DNA of 64,000 nt from assembly GCA_038380795.1 (NCBI GenBank), contig CM076261.1, forward strand, positions 38,465,866-38,529,865, in the 5' to 3' direction. Below, one piece after another: positions 36,556 through 49,154 of this stretch (position 1 is its first letter; each line of letters begins with the position of its first letter). The translations under genes were made by a program, and so were the position numbers. Source of the stretch: Pyrocephalus nanus. Taxonomy: Eukaryota > Chordata > Aves > Passeriformes > Tyrannidae. The notes below the pieces were generated by a model that was not told the origin of the DNA, did no database searches, and saw nothing but the letters and a program-made list of their open reading frames with translations.

Positions 36556-39082
36556 AGGGCAATCTTTTGTGAACACTCTCTATAGATAAAGCAAAAAACT
36601 GCCATGCCTGCTTCTGCAGCTTAAAGATGCTACCTTTGCCAAGCCACAGCCATATTTGACTCATTTGCCATACAGTTTACACTCCCAAGAATTGAGATGA
36701 GGTGGAACTAACAGCTTTCTCCAACCTCTTGTTTCTCTCACAGTACGATGGGTGTTGCAAACAAAACATCATTTGCCAGATATGCTCAAAGCAGAGAAAA
36801 AGTGATACTAACATTGGTAGAGATCATTTTAGCAATCTTAGACAATTATTTGAAGAGTGCTATGCATCAGAAGGAACATTTTAATCACGATCCATAAAAA
36901 ACAATTTTGAAACAAGTGCAATATTGGTTTTGCTTAGTCTCATATTAATTATAGCAGAGCATAATGCTCTGTGTTAAAATTTTTATTGTTCATTTTAAGG
37001 GAAAACAGTGATCCAGATCATTCCAAATCGGTCTGGGACATTCCAGTATCTGGCTTTTCCTGCTAATCAGTGTGTAATTATTTATCACTGACTTTTCTTT
37101 ATTCAGGCGCAAAATGCAGGCATTGATTTTTAATTTCTAACATGCTTATTTAATTATCTCAATAAATCATCTAATAATTAAATAAAAATTGTCACAACCA
37201 AAAGTAAATTGTATCTTTTTTTCATTTTCCTTGGCTACAAGTATGTCAAAAGGTATACCTATGTTAGAGATGCGCACACACATGAATAGCATGTTTCTTA
37301 TATACATTAGAAATTTATTCTGATCATCTTCCTCTTTGACAAAAATTATCTGAAGACCCTTCATTAGATGTTATGGATAACTTTCTGATTATCTGATTTA
37401 AGCTAACTAGGCATGGCAAAGGCAGGCAGATGGTTTGATTCTCAGACAATGCATGGTCAAATTCTAACTACTATTTGCTGTACAAGGAACATAACAGTTG
37501 TGCCTTCAGCCTTAAAGAGATGATTTATTAAAGTTATCAGGATCACATCCTAGAATATTAGTGCTTTTCTGTTTGTGCCAAATTTGAGAAAATCTGCAGA
37601 CTGAGGAAGAGCAAGGTGAAAGGGAATCTGAGATTTCCACTTTGGAGCTTTCTTCTTCCAACTCACTCCCCTTTTCAAGAATATTTGCCACCTCTGTCTC
37701 CCTGGAACTCAAGTTTACTCTAGTTTGTTTCTGTTTTGCACAGGGCTGATGACAATCATATTTGAGCTTTCAACAGACAAATCATTCTGCTCAATGACAG
37801 CCCCCTCCAGTTTCATGCCCTAAATTTTTTTTCTGGTTCTCTGCAGCCAGCTAGGGGCGGACCAGAAAGGTCCGCATTTCTGGTAAAGGATGCAGTGTGT
37901 GTTGTAATTGGAAATCAGTGATGCACCAGGAAGTGAGGAAATGGCACTACATAAATCAGTCAGCTATCAATATTATACTTGTTGCTTAGTAGCATAATTT
38001 TAAAAGAAAGTTTTCTGCAGATATTTACCTTTAATGTTTAAGCAATTCTTTAAAACAGAAGGCTGTAAGAGGGCTTGAGCTTTTCAAGATGAGCTGAGTA
38101 GTACTCAGCACTTTTTGTAAGGCTTATAGAGGCAGACAGGGAAGTATTTGTTGCTTTATTTTAGGAGCAGGGATTGATCCAAGATTTTGTATAGAGAACA
38201 GTGTCTTTCCATATTGTAAGTGAGAGGGGTTCAAGTGATTTCTGTGGCTACATGGCAAATCATGTTTTGACACCAAGAAACAAAACATAGGTCCGTTTAC
38301 AACCAAGTCACAAGAATTTGAGTAAAGTTTGATGAGTACCTTCTATATGAGAAGCCATATGTAGATATTATAATGTAAATATCATCATAATTGCAATACT
38401 TAAAAGAAGTACTAAAATGAGTACAGTAAAATGCTGAAAAGATTCCTAATCTTGTTGAACCAAGTTCTTGATTCAGTCCACTGGGAGCACTTCCAAAATG
38501 AGCCCTACATAAACATGTCTGGGTATTGCTTACCTCCAGTCAAAAAAGCTACAAAATCTATAGATTTTGTCCCCTGATATACTCGATTTTGTTTTTTTTT
38601 TTTTAAAGGAAGAACATGCAAGTCCTTACCAATAACAGATATAAACTGCAAAAGTCAGGATTTGGTTGATTAGCAGTCTTCCTAGACCTAATCAACCCAA
38701 GAAAACTATATTACATAGAACTCATTTTTAAAAAGATCTGTTAAAAACTATTTTAAATGAGCAAAAAAGTATTACATTTCCAATGTAGCTTTTTTATTAC
38801 TTATGGACCTGTATTACCCCAGCACAGTAAGGCATGGGAGCAAATGTCTGATTTAAATGTCTGATTTGTCAACACAGTTGTTTGCACAGTTCTCTTTTCA
38901 CAGTTTTTCATAGTTCTTTCACAGTTCAAATTATTTATTATCCTTATTTATGTCTATCAGTTCAGAAAATGAGGCCTTTCTCCAGGTTTTCTCTGTGTTT
39001 ACATGCTTTACAGTCTTTCCTATGTCTTTCCATAGACGAGTGACCAGTGAAAGCAGCTAAAATTTACTGATCTGTGATAAAG
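36556..39082. other. Repeat-poor AT-rich non-coding sequence
   Basis: It contains TAAT-rich stretches (for example 37070-37190), the overlapping hairpins at 37857-37884, a 51-base exon-like segment at 38165-38215 and a 20-bp palindrome at 38551-38570. No gene or dispersed repeat was recognised. Confidence 0.55.
38551..38570. repeat. Perfect 20-bp palindrome
   Basis: ACAAAATCTATAGATTTTGT equals its reverse complement across all 20 bases. The flanking bases (T and C) do not extend it. Confidence 0.97.
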
Positions 39083-39222
39083 TCATAGAATCATAGATTG
39101 ATTTGGGTTAGAAAGGGACCTTAAAGATCGTCTAGGTCCAACCCCTGTGCTGTGGGCAGGGACACCTTCACTAGACTGAGTTTCTCAGAGCTCAATCCAG
39201 CCTGGCCTTGAACACTACCAAA
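39083..39222 (-). mobile_element. CR1 LINE 3' end, minus strand
   Basis: TCATAGAATCATAGATTGAT, TTGGGTTAGAAAGGGACC, TTAAAGATCGTCTAGGTCC, AACCCCTGTGCTGTGGGCAG, GGACACCTTCACTAGACTG and CCAGCCTGGCCTTGAACACT form a nearly complete 3' UTR of an avian CR1, read as reverse complement. It is truncated at about 140 bp. It is one of the clearer copies and so probably younger than the 16.3-17.1 kb element. Confidence 0.93.
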
Positions 39223-42200
39223 TCAGCCTCAAGATATAAGAGGAAAGGTAGAGATTATGGTTATATCAGCCCATGCTGACTGGCAGTACAAAATGTACCA
39301 CAGATTGTTCAAAAGCTTCCAGACAGGTGGATATGGGAGTGTGGTCTAAACCTTTAAAAACAAACAAACAACCAACAACAAAAAAAAAGACTCCTTTGTC
39401 CCACAGAAAAACCACCGGACATTATTTGGGCAGACCAAAGAATGTTTGTTCCAGGCCACAAATGAAACTCAAATGTAATCTACATATGAAACAACTTGGC
39501 TTTTATTCTTGAAAATAAACCCCATAACATTGAAATAATAGCTAAAGTTTTTTTTACTTCAATCTTGCAACAGTAACTGTAACACCAAGTAGTACACAAT
39601 TGTCCTCCTCTTCCAAGCACCATCAATGTCATTCTCCTCTACTTCCCTCCACAACTTTGAATAGTATTTCCTGATTCTGTGACCAGAATGTGGCAGTCCT
39701 CTATGATCTTCCTCCATCAAGTCTCAGATCTCTGTCCAGCACTGGGGGAATGTATCACTAAAAATGCTGTTATCAATTGTGGCCCTACCCAGCCTGTTCA
39801 CTCATGTACATGGAAGAGTAACTATGGAAGAGTACTCAGAGCTTTCTTAGGGCTACTGGCAAGAACTGGGCTATCAGATCTCTCCATGTGTATATCCCAC
39901 ATCTTGGTGTACATTCCTCACCTTTCAAAATGTGATTTGTGCCAACAGCTTCATCTTATTTCTTCCTTTAAAACAGGGTCAATGAACCTAGAGCTATCCA
40001 TGGTTTAAAAGTAGACTTGTTCAACCTGTCTGTAAAATGTCATCTTTTTTTCTGGAGAGTGACCCAGATGACCCTAATTAGGATGCTCTAGTCAGATACA
40101 CAGTCAGTGAAAGTTGTCCTCAGCTCAAGTGAGGCAATGACCTTTGATTTTTACAGTCAAAGCTCAGTTTTTGTTGATGGTTGAGTAGTCCTTTCTACCC
40201 AGGAATGAGCAGACTCCTGGTAGGATAGGTCAGGTGGTCAAAGAGGATGTGAGGCAGATGCCCACGATGATGTAAAATTCCAGGGAAGCATAAAGAGACA
40301 GCAGGCAGGGACAAATGTTTGTGCATGCGAAGCTAACATGTTCAGTGCTTTGCTTGTCCCTGCTAATGCTGATCTGCACAGAGTTCCACAGTGGACCCCA
40401 GAGGCCATTAACATTGTGTTCTGCTATGTCTGACAAGCATGGAGAAAAACTGTGGGCAATAGCTGATTTATTAAACCATTCTGTGTCACAAGGTTTTGCC
40501 TCCTGTCTAGTCGGTGGTTTTACCACAGGTGCTCCAGCCAAAACTTAACTGATTAGAATAAGGAAAAGTCATAGCAGGGAATGCTGCATGAGATACTGGA
40601 AGTGGTGATGTGGTATTTCTCAATAAAACAGTAAGAAGTTGGGCATTCAGTTACTTTTAAAAATCATTTTAAAATACAACATTCTGAAAGTCAGTAATGG
40701 GCTGGAACGAAAAGGCAAAGCTAATTAAACTAAATTGCAGCCCTTCTTTTTCTTCCTCAAAGTGCTTGTTTAATATTAAATGAGTTATTTAAAAATAATA
40801 TGGACAATAAATGGAGAGAAAAAAAGATAGATCAGGTGGACTAAAAATTAAAAGGGAAACTTAAATATTAATGGAGATTTTCCTCAGTGCTAGAGTTGGT
40901 CAGAAACTTTTTTTCTGCAACATTTCCTGTCAGAAAAAGGTTTTGCATTAGAATAAAACAATCTCTGTGGGAATATGTCAATTGTTACAAAATGTGGGAG
41001 AGGGCCAGTAAATTACTCTTTTTAGTGATATCAAAACATTCTATTTGGATTTTTTTTGAACTTTACCAGCATGGTACTTCTTTTAATTATAATAATTATA
41101 CAGTCTGGTTTAAAAGTGAAAATGTGAATAATACATTCAAGTACTATAAAACAGGTATTGCCAGCCTTTCTAAAAGAAATTTAAGATTTTATTTTATTTC
41201 ACATTCTTTGTCTTCAAAATTATATTTTGGAAAATTATGTCACAATTTAGGACAAAAGTGTATGAGTCCATAATTCTCAAAGGAGTGAAGTTTCAAATTT
41301 CACAGGGCTTTATTTAACATCTGTTCATATATTTTGCCGCATTATTTACTTTACATGGCTTCACACTTGTCTCAGGAGATGACATAAAGGAGACCGAAGA
41401 TGTGTATTATTTTTCTTTGAAAAGTTAATCTTTGAAAGGGAACTTCTATATTTAAGGCATTTCCTCCCCTTCTTTTCTCACTGATTCTGCATTCATGCAC
41501 CATTCCTACCCCACCTGCCTCTTGTAATTTAAATCAGAACAAAAAATAATTTGGTGGTTTAACCAGAGCACAAAAGATGGGGGAGGAGGGTAATGGGGTT
41601 TTTTTAAGGCTTTTTCTTAAAAGTAGTTGGTCTTAATGCAGATAATCTTGATAATTATGACTGTACTGTAACCATAAAAGAAGTGTCAGTGCAAGCTGTC
41701 AGTCCCTGCAGAAGAGGCACAGACTAATGTTAGTGGGTAGGCAGGAGAAAAAACAGTGAGGAAGATTGAAGGTTGAAGACAACTCTTCTGCCAACTTCAG
41801 TACTACAGCAAACGTTGTGGACTTCTGCAAAGGTTCAGATGATTCATGGAGTGGCTATTTATACCAACTTGTTTAAAACTAAATAATCTTATTAGGTACA
41901 CACAGGAATTAGTGGAGTCATTTCAGCTGCTGTAGGGATTTACCTTTGCACTGGATGTAACAGTGAAGTTGCTTAAACTCTGAAGATTCCTGACTGTAGT
42001 CTAAGCTTCTGGTATTTCCAAGACATCCATATACACTGTTTACAGATAAAATATACCCCTATACTACACATGACATCAATATCATAGTTAAAAATAGTTT
42101 CACTCTCTCTTTTCCCAGATGATTGAATAGATACCTAAGTGGGTTGGGATTTGGTATGAGAACTCTCATCTCAGAGGTTAAGGGTTCAAATGTATTCAAA

Positions 42201-44439
42201 ATCAATACTAACCGAGAGTTATTACCTTTGGGTAGCCTATGTAAAATGAATGGTGGCTCTAGCCTAATTTCTAGTTGACAGATGCCTGTGCCATCAAAAA
42301 ATCGCATCATTGCATTTGGCATTCTTCACATAAGCCTCTACATAAAAGCAAAGATAGACTGGGCACAGAGGTGGAATTAATCTCTCATGAAAGAGACCTA
42401 AAGGACCTATAGTTGATCCTTCCAAAACAGAGATGAAACAGATTATTGAGGTAGTTAGAGGAATACTGAAGTATTGATTCCTACAGTTGGCTCCTCCCCT
42501 GAATAAAGAGAGGGCAAAGTTTTTGAATGTTTTTGATTCAGCATCTTTTCACAAGCACCAAATTGGCTTTTGCAAGGGAAAAGATATAAGAGGCTTATTT
42601 GTGCTACCAAGTTAAGATTGTGTCAGCATCTCCCTTATAAACCCCACCAAGCCATAAAATTTAATCTGGGCTAAAAGTTGGCAGAGCCGTTCTCAATCCT
42701 GAAGTACATTTTAAACCCCAATAACAAATATGTGTTAGGCCACTTATAAGCTAAAATACTCAAGGCTAAATAACAACAGTAAAAAAGTCCTTTCATCTAA
42801 GTGTGGAATGCAAAGAGGAAATCAAATGTCAAATATTATATGGTTTAAAAAATAATCCTGTGTCTGTGCATCAAATGAGGGAGCTTTGACAAGTCTTTCT
42901 GATTAAGTCTGAGGATACCTGAGTGGTTCTTTTTGCTTGAACTGTAGGGAATATACTATCAGCAGGTTCTGAAGACAGACCACAGAGAACTTTAAAAAAT
43001 GTGAGTGATAACATTTTGAAGTAACTGCAGAACTTTATTGCCATGAAGAGAAAATATGTAGATTTGGCTTACTCCCAATGGGAAGATGAGCTGCATAGTT
43101 TTGTGCAGCTTGAAGGCGTTAAATTTGCCTGGTGGGAAGACCAGTTAAAAGAGAATTACAGCAGTTTGAGCATGAAGAATAAGAGCATGCTGCATATCAG
43201 CACTCTCAGTTCTCAAGCAGATACTGTGAACCTTAATTCTTGCTTACATTTTTCAACTGAAAAAGAAAGAAAACTGATGATTTTAAGGAAAAAAAGTAAT
43301 CATATTTGTGCATGGAAAAAACCCACCGTATTATTTTAACATTCAGGTGTCCCCTTCATCCTTCAAGATATCATGAGCCTGAAAAGGGGTAGATCTTGTC
43401 CTCAAAAAGCTTATCAGATAAATGCTTTTCAGTGGTATAGAGAGAGCTGGATCCTAAGTCCACCCAGGCTACTCTAAGCTCTGGACCCTGTGATGACTCA
43501 TTTGCTGTGGCCCTTTGCTGCTACACCTTAATGCCAGAAGAAGGGGTGCAGACATGAACCAAGCTGTGAAGGCAACACAGTTACAGTGAACTGCTGTCCT
43601 GTCTAAATTGATCCCAGCATAAGCAAGGAGGAATGGAGGAACCCAGAGCTTGATATGGGCAGCATCTCAGCAATCATTTAGGTTTTGCTGTAAACGAATG
43701 GGCATCAGACACAAAACAATTTTGAGCCATGTAACCCAGGAAAAAATACATCTCACCAAAGCCATTAAACTGTCCACAAGCTCCTTAATCAAAAATGCTT
43801 CCATTCTGTGTATGTTTAAAGAGAAAAAAAAAATCTTATATAAGATACTTCAGGGATCCATTGCACATTTAGAGGAAGTGTACTGGATAAACTAATATTT
43901 TTTTTCTATCTCTAAATATCATGGAGCTAAATTGTAGCTAAAAATAACAATTTGGGAATATGGGGTGTTGATAGGAGAGCTAGTGCAGAAATACCTATGT
44001 TCCACTCACATTTTCCAGAGATCATACAGTCTTAAATAACAACTGATAGCCCCAAATCAGATTTAAGAGAATGTCTGTAGTGGATCACATAATCCTTGGA
44101 CGAGCTACCTAAGTAGTCAGTAAAAAGAAGAAGGGTACTTCATCCTGATTTAGCTCCTAGCTCAAGCACTGCTTCAAGAGGCCTCTTCCACAGTGATTGC
44201 ACAATGAAATGGACATGATTGCTCTGATGCCCGGTCAGTGAGAGCTGAGGTCTGGCCAAGGATCATTCAAAGAAGGACTGGTGTGGAGGAGGGAAACAAT
44301 GACTCTTTGCTCCCTAAGAGTTTACAGAGGAAAAACAGCTTTTTTTGGAGTCACCTAATTAAGCCATAGGTATGATATACACGTACACCGCACACATGTT
44401 TTATATGTTAAGGGAAACATTTAGAACCTCTGTACTGCA
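39223..44439. other. Non-coding sequence, no repeats recognised
   Basis: It includes an AAAC/ACCAAC low-complexity run at 39355-39389, pyrimidine-rich DNA near 39600-39660 and long AT-rich stretches. Open frames at 40887-41273 (128 codons) and 43043-43339 (98 codons) lack recognised domains. The latter is discussed under findings. Confidence 0.55.
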
Positions 44440-44956
44440 TGTAAGTGTACTGGTGCTGGCAGATATGCCCCTGTGGCCCCAGCAGAGAGCCCAGTGGGAC
44501 AGGTGGACCTGCCCTGAGGGAAGTTGCAGCCTGTGGAGAGCCCACACCGAAGCAGGTTTGTCCTGGAGGACTGCAGCCAGTGGGAAATCCACAGGCTGGA
44601 GCAGGGGAACAGTGTGAGGAGGAAGCAGAGGCATAGAGGAGCTGTTATGGACTGACTGTAGTCCTCCATCCCATTGCTCAGCTCAGGGGGAGGAGATAGA
44701 GAAGTTAGAAGTGAAGTTCAACCTGGCAAAATGGAAGGGTGATTTAGTGCTTTTTAGTTTTGTTTGTCAACCCAACTTTATTCTAATTGGCAACAAATTA
44801 AATTTTCCCAGGTGGAGTCTGTTTTGCCCATGACAGTAATTGGTAAGGGAACTCTGTGACCCATGAGCTTTTCCATCTCATTTCCTCTGTTAGGGAGGGC
44901 GAGTAAGATAGCAGCTGGGTGGGCATCTGGCAGCTAGCCAAGGTCAACCCACCACA
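44440..44956 (+). mobile_element. Endogenous retrovirus LTR, 3' part, plus strand
   Basis: The end segment runs AGTCTGTTTTGCCCATGACA, GTAATTGGTAAGGGA, CCCATGAGCTTTTCC, GGAGGGCGAGTAAGATAGC and GGTGGGCATCTGGCAGC, and stops at GGTCAACCCACCACA (44956). This order matches a common avian LTR 3' end. Upstream lie the GGAGGAGATAGAGAAGTTAG and GAAGTGAAGTTCAACCTGG segments and two imperfect units starting at 44526 and 44573. Both units begin GCAGCC(T/A)GTGG and end in GCAGG, as is typical of this family. AACAAATTAAA near 44791 corresponds to the decayed polyadenylation region. The left boundary is uncertain, and no retroviral coding region was found beside it. The family class was not assigned. Confidence 0.75.
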
Positions 44957-45216
44957 ATCTCACAGCAGCAAATGAATTGCTAGGGCTCCAGTGTGTACCT
45001 TGCTGACTATGGTATTTAACCACAGAAGAGAACACTTACTGTCTCAAATCACCTATGAGAATTTGAATATGGTACAACATTCAGCATTTATGAGCCAGAG
45101 AGGCATCATTTCCAGAATATCAACCCTGAAAAGAGAGGTCTTCTGAAACATGTCAAATAATGTGGGAGAAAACAGGAAGGCTCTTGCCTGACACGGCACA
45201 AAGACAGTGTCACAGA

Positions 45217-45236
45217 GACTCCTCACGTGAGGAGTC
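45217..45236. repeat. Perfect 20-bp palindrome centred on an E-box
   Basis: GACTCCTCACGTGAGGAGTC equals its reverse complement. Its centre is TCACGTGA, the extended E-box recognised by basic helix-loop-helix zipper factors such as USF and TFE/MITF. Binding is inference. Confidence 0.95.
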
Positions 45237-47836
45237 AGTATCTTCAACTCAGAGTGAGAGGTATCAAGTGAAGACTCACTCTGGTCCCTGTGTGAGTGTC
45301 CCCAACAACACAGCTACCAAAAAGCCATTCTTGTAGCCCTAGCCGAAGAGTCTAGCAGGCTGCAGAGTTCAGTGCCACATTCACTGGCAAGAAGAATATG
45401 CTTCTCTGACAGGGTGGGAACTCTACCATGAGGTACGTGCAATGTTTGATACTTTATTTTTAGAAAATACAACGATTTGCCAGCATTTAGCATTCTGGTT
45501 TTGCAGTGTCCCGATGTGCACACAGTTATTGGGATGTATCTCTTTCCTCTCCAGTTGTTCTATATTGTGAAGGCACAAGGAGGTTCCCTTTGTCAGACTC
45601 CTGCTCTCTTACGACATTATGGATAAAAGCAACATTTCAGTATAATTGTCTTTGACCTCTCTGCTACAGTGATTGCATAGTTCCTTGATTTGTCTCCACC
45701 TAAGGAAAACTACTTTTTTTTTTTTTTCAAAGCTTAGTCCGATATGGTGCCTAGTCTAACTGAAGCTTGTAATATCCTTGCAAAGATAATAGACCCCGTG
45801 CACCTGGTTTTCACTGTGATTTTTAAGTTTTTCATTGGGAAAGATCTGACTGCTGCTGAAAAACTGAAAAAACACTTCTTATCCCCACCATCCTTAAGTA
45901 ATTCAATTGCACACTGAAGTTCGGTTTTTATAAAGTGTTGATGCAGCAAGGTGTTTAACTGTGTGACAGTCAGTTTCCAGTTACAGTTGTTCAGCTGAAG
46001 AGAAGATTTTAAAAAATAAAACAAAACAAAACCTGACCTTCAAAATCTGTATTGCTTATAGTTCAAAATGGAAGCCCAGCTCCATTTTGCTTCTCTGAGT
46101 CACCTCTAGGAGAACCCTATTCATTACTTTCCTTATCTCCTCCTGCAGCTAATGAAGAGGGAGAGGCAGTTCCGGAGAACAGTTCCCATCTTCCTCTCCT
46201 TCCCCATTAGCTAGAAGAAGTATGAAGAAACTAAGTTGCTCCTGAAGGTGTTTCACCTAAGCGGGATGAATCCAGTAAGCCTGAGCCAGGAATGCATAAA
46301 CTTTTCCTGATATAATGATCAACCTAAATAACAAAGGCTTTAGCCGATCATCCTGAAGCAGTTTGAGCAGTATGTGAGCTCTGAAAGCCCCATGGTTCCA
46401 GAAGTAAAAGGCAATCAAAATACATTTGATTGTTGTGCTGAGAGGAAGAAGTGAAAAAACAGGAGTCCTGAGATTGCCTGGAACTGTGGAAAACAAGAAG
46501 AAAGTGAGATGACTTTTAACTGTTTTCTGCAAGCATCATCCACAGGTGCATTAAGGGAGACAATCAGAAGGAAACCAGTTTTGACAGTGGCTAGTCTGTA
46601 GGCATAACATTTTGTTCTGCTAAAGCAAGAGTGCCTGGGCTGTTAGGAACAGATGCCAGAGACTCTGGGAAATTACATATATGCACAGTGACAGTTAAGG
46701 CAAAACAACCCCCCTCACTGATGTGACTTGGGGGCCCCAAGGCCACTGCTACTTCACAAAAAGAGACTGTACCTACCCATGACAGTAAATACTGGCAGTG
46801 AATTGCCATGGTATCACCAGAGGTAGTGTTTTTCTGCGGTTGCCTGAAATTGTCAACCCAGACAGTAGAGTCACCTTCTCAGAGTCTCAGAGAGGAGAGA
46901 GGCTGGGGCTGCCTAAGGTCAGCCAGCTCCCTCTTGAGGGATCCTCTGCCGGGCAATGAGCCCAATAAGCCGAGACAGAGCGGACTTCCAGGACACAGAT
47001 GTCAGAGCCATATCATAAGGTTTAGTGCCTCCCTCTGCAAGTGACACTGAGGTTGGAGGGGAAGTCTGTGAGCTTGAGCAACAGTGCTACATAGGGTTTG
47101 TCTGAGCCCCTGATATAAGTGTTAGTCACTGCAATTGTGTAAAGCAAGGTATTAAAAGTACTATAGCTGGGCATTTTAATGGTAAGCCCTTCTGTTGTAA
47201 GGGAAAAAAAAAGCTGGGCAGTGTGCTCAGCTCTCAAAACAGAGCTTGTGTAAAGTACTGCAAACCTGGTGAAATTATGCAGAGCTGTTTGGTTCTGGCC
47301 ACATACCCAGGAGTTAGATCTCTCAGAAGTCTTAAACCCTGCATATCTAATGAACATGTCACCCTGCTAGCAGGTGGTGGGCCAGAGTGCACCCTTCACC
47401 CACGTAAAGTAGGGAGCAAACATTCTAGGCAGCACTCAGATATTGGGGGCCCTGATGAGTGCAGGAACGGAGAAGCAAAGGAAGAGCAGCATGTAAACAC
47501 ACACATACGGAGATTCTGGGCTGCTGTTTGGGGACTGAATGGGGAAAAAAGTGTGAAAATATTCCTGACCATCAGATTTTAAAGATACTGAACATGAATC
47601 AGGAGCCAAAGGGAGACCAAAGTTACCTCAGCTGAGAAGATACAAAGGTGATTGCGAACAGCAAAGGCCAAGGAGCAGGACTTCAGTAAAGCAGGTGCTA
47701 CATAACAAGTCGTATCATTTTAGACACTGTCTCTCACCTGTTTTCATCAAATTTGCCCTTAAGTCATTGACTGGTGCAAAAAAAGCTGAGAAAGTTGTTA
47801 CGGGTTCTCAAAGATAAACACCTCCAGTTTTGCCTG

Positions 47837-47881
47837 CTTGTTTGTTTGTTTCTGGGTTTGTTTTCTTTTTTTTGTTTGTTT
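47837..47881. repeat. GTTT-rich low-complexity tract
   Basis: GCTTGTTTGTTTGTTTCTGG followed by further TTTG and T runs. It is a simple repeat of the same class as the AAAC tracts elsewhere in the window. Confidence 0.85.
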
Positions 47882-49154
47882 AGCATTACTCACTGAATGA
47901 TTTTTACAAATAAGGCAGCAACTCTGAGGTTCAGTGATGAAAAGGTGAAGTTTAAGACTGTCATATCTGTGAAGTGAGTTAGTAAAGTGAGAGAGATGTA
48001 TCAAAGGTGCAAATTCAGTGAAACAGAGATAATATGACATTTTTATTGAGTAGAAAATCAGCTTAATATTGTGAGATTCAGACAGAAAGGGAATAATTGA
48101 AAGTTTTGCCAATTAAATGAAGAAGCTTTTGAGCTACCAGCAACACTGGCAGCATGGTGGTCTGTTACAAATCTCTCCTTTTCTGTATATTCAGGTAATT
48201 GCAACTGAATTCTTATTAACTGAAGTACCAGTCAGATGCTATTCTCAACGGAGTTGATATACACCTGAAATGTCTACATTAATATGCAAAAGCTGATCTG
48301 GGCTTACCTCCAGCACAGTTGATAGCAATGGTTTGCACTGGGTTGTATTTTCTCCTGTTGGTGGGAATGGCAGGACCATCTGCAATGGGCAGCCTTCTGG
48401 CTGCACAATGCCCCAAATGTGGATGTTAAGACAATCAGATCTAGGTTGTCTTCTGCTTAGCAGTGACTTTAGGTAGATTATTAAGGTATGCTGTCATAAG
48501 CACTGCTGGAGGGGAAAATGCTCCGGTTCTGATACTGGGGGAGATATTGTGCAGCCTCACTATATCTGACTTTGGGAATACTGTAGAGTCCAGCAGTGGT
48601 TTATGTGACACAGTTCTCTTTCTATCATTTAGGAGTTATGAAACCTGTATTTGGCTTCTTTAGTTTGTGTCTATTTGGCTATGTCTTTGTATCTCATGGG
48701 TTAAAGAAGTCTGCCTCCTCAGAAAGGACACAGGATGCAGCTTGGTGTGTTTGCATCAAGCCTCCATGTTGTGTTTGACACAGTTTAGATGCTGCAGGAA
48801 TTTACTGCTTGTTTTATGATCCAAAGGCTGTTGAAGTCAATATGAAGAGCCCCACTGTCTCTGAATCAGGCCCTCATGTTGTCCTTTACACTCAAGCAAC
48901 AGCAGAGTTCCTCAGGATAATTTAATATGAGAATACAAAAGTGAATGTTCTTTGTAGAGATCTCAATGCAAATTTGAATAAACTAATCTAAGTGAGAAGT
49001 AAATATTGGGATAATAAGGTGTTGTCCGATGAAAACAGCTGGAAAGGCCTCTACTAGACTCTGGATAGGTGAATCCTAGAAGACTTATGTGTCATAGTGG
49101 CCAGCTCACTTTGCTGAGTGAAAAACCCTGGCCAAAAAGTAAGCATATGAGACC

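Noticed and set aside
44372..44669. Cluster of overlapping frames on both strands
   Set aside because: They fall in the GC-richer LTR and its left edge. Stop-poor composition explains them.
46800..47560. GC-richer stretch considered as an old LTR
   Set aside because: No terminal TG/CA ends, polyadenylation signal or family-specific segment could be matched.
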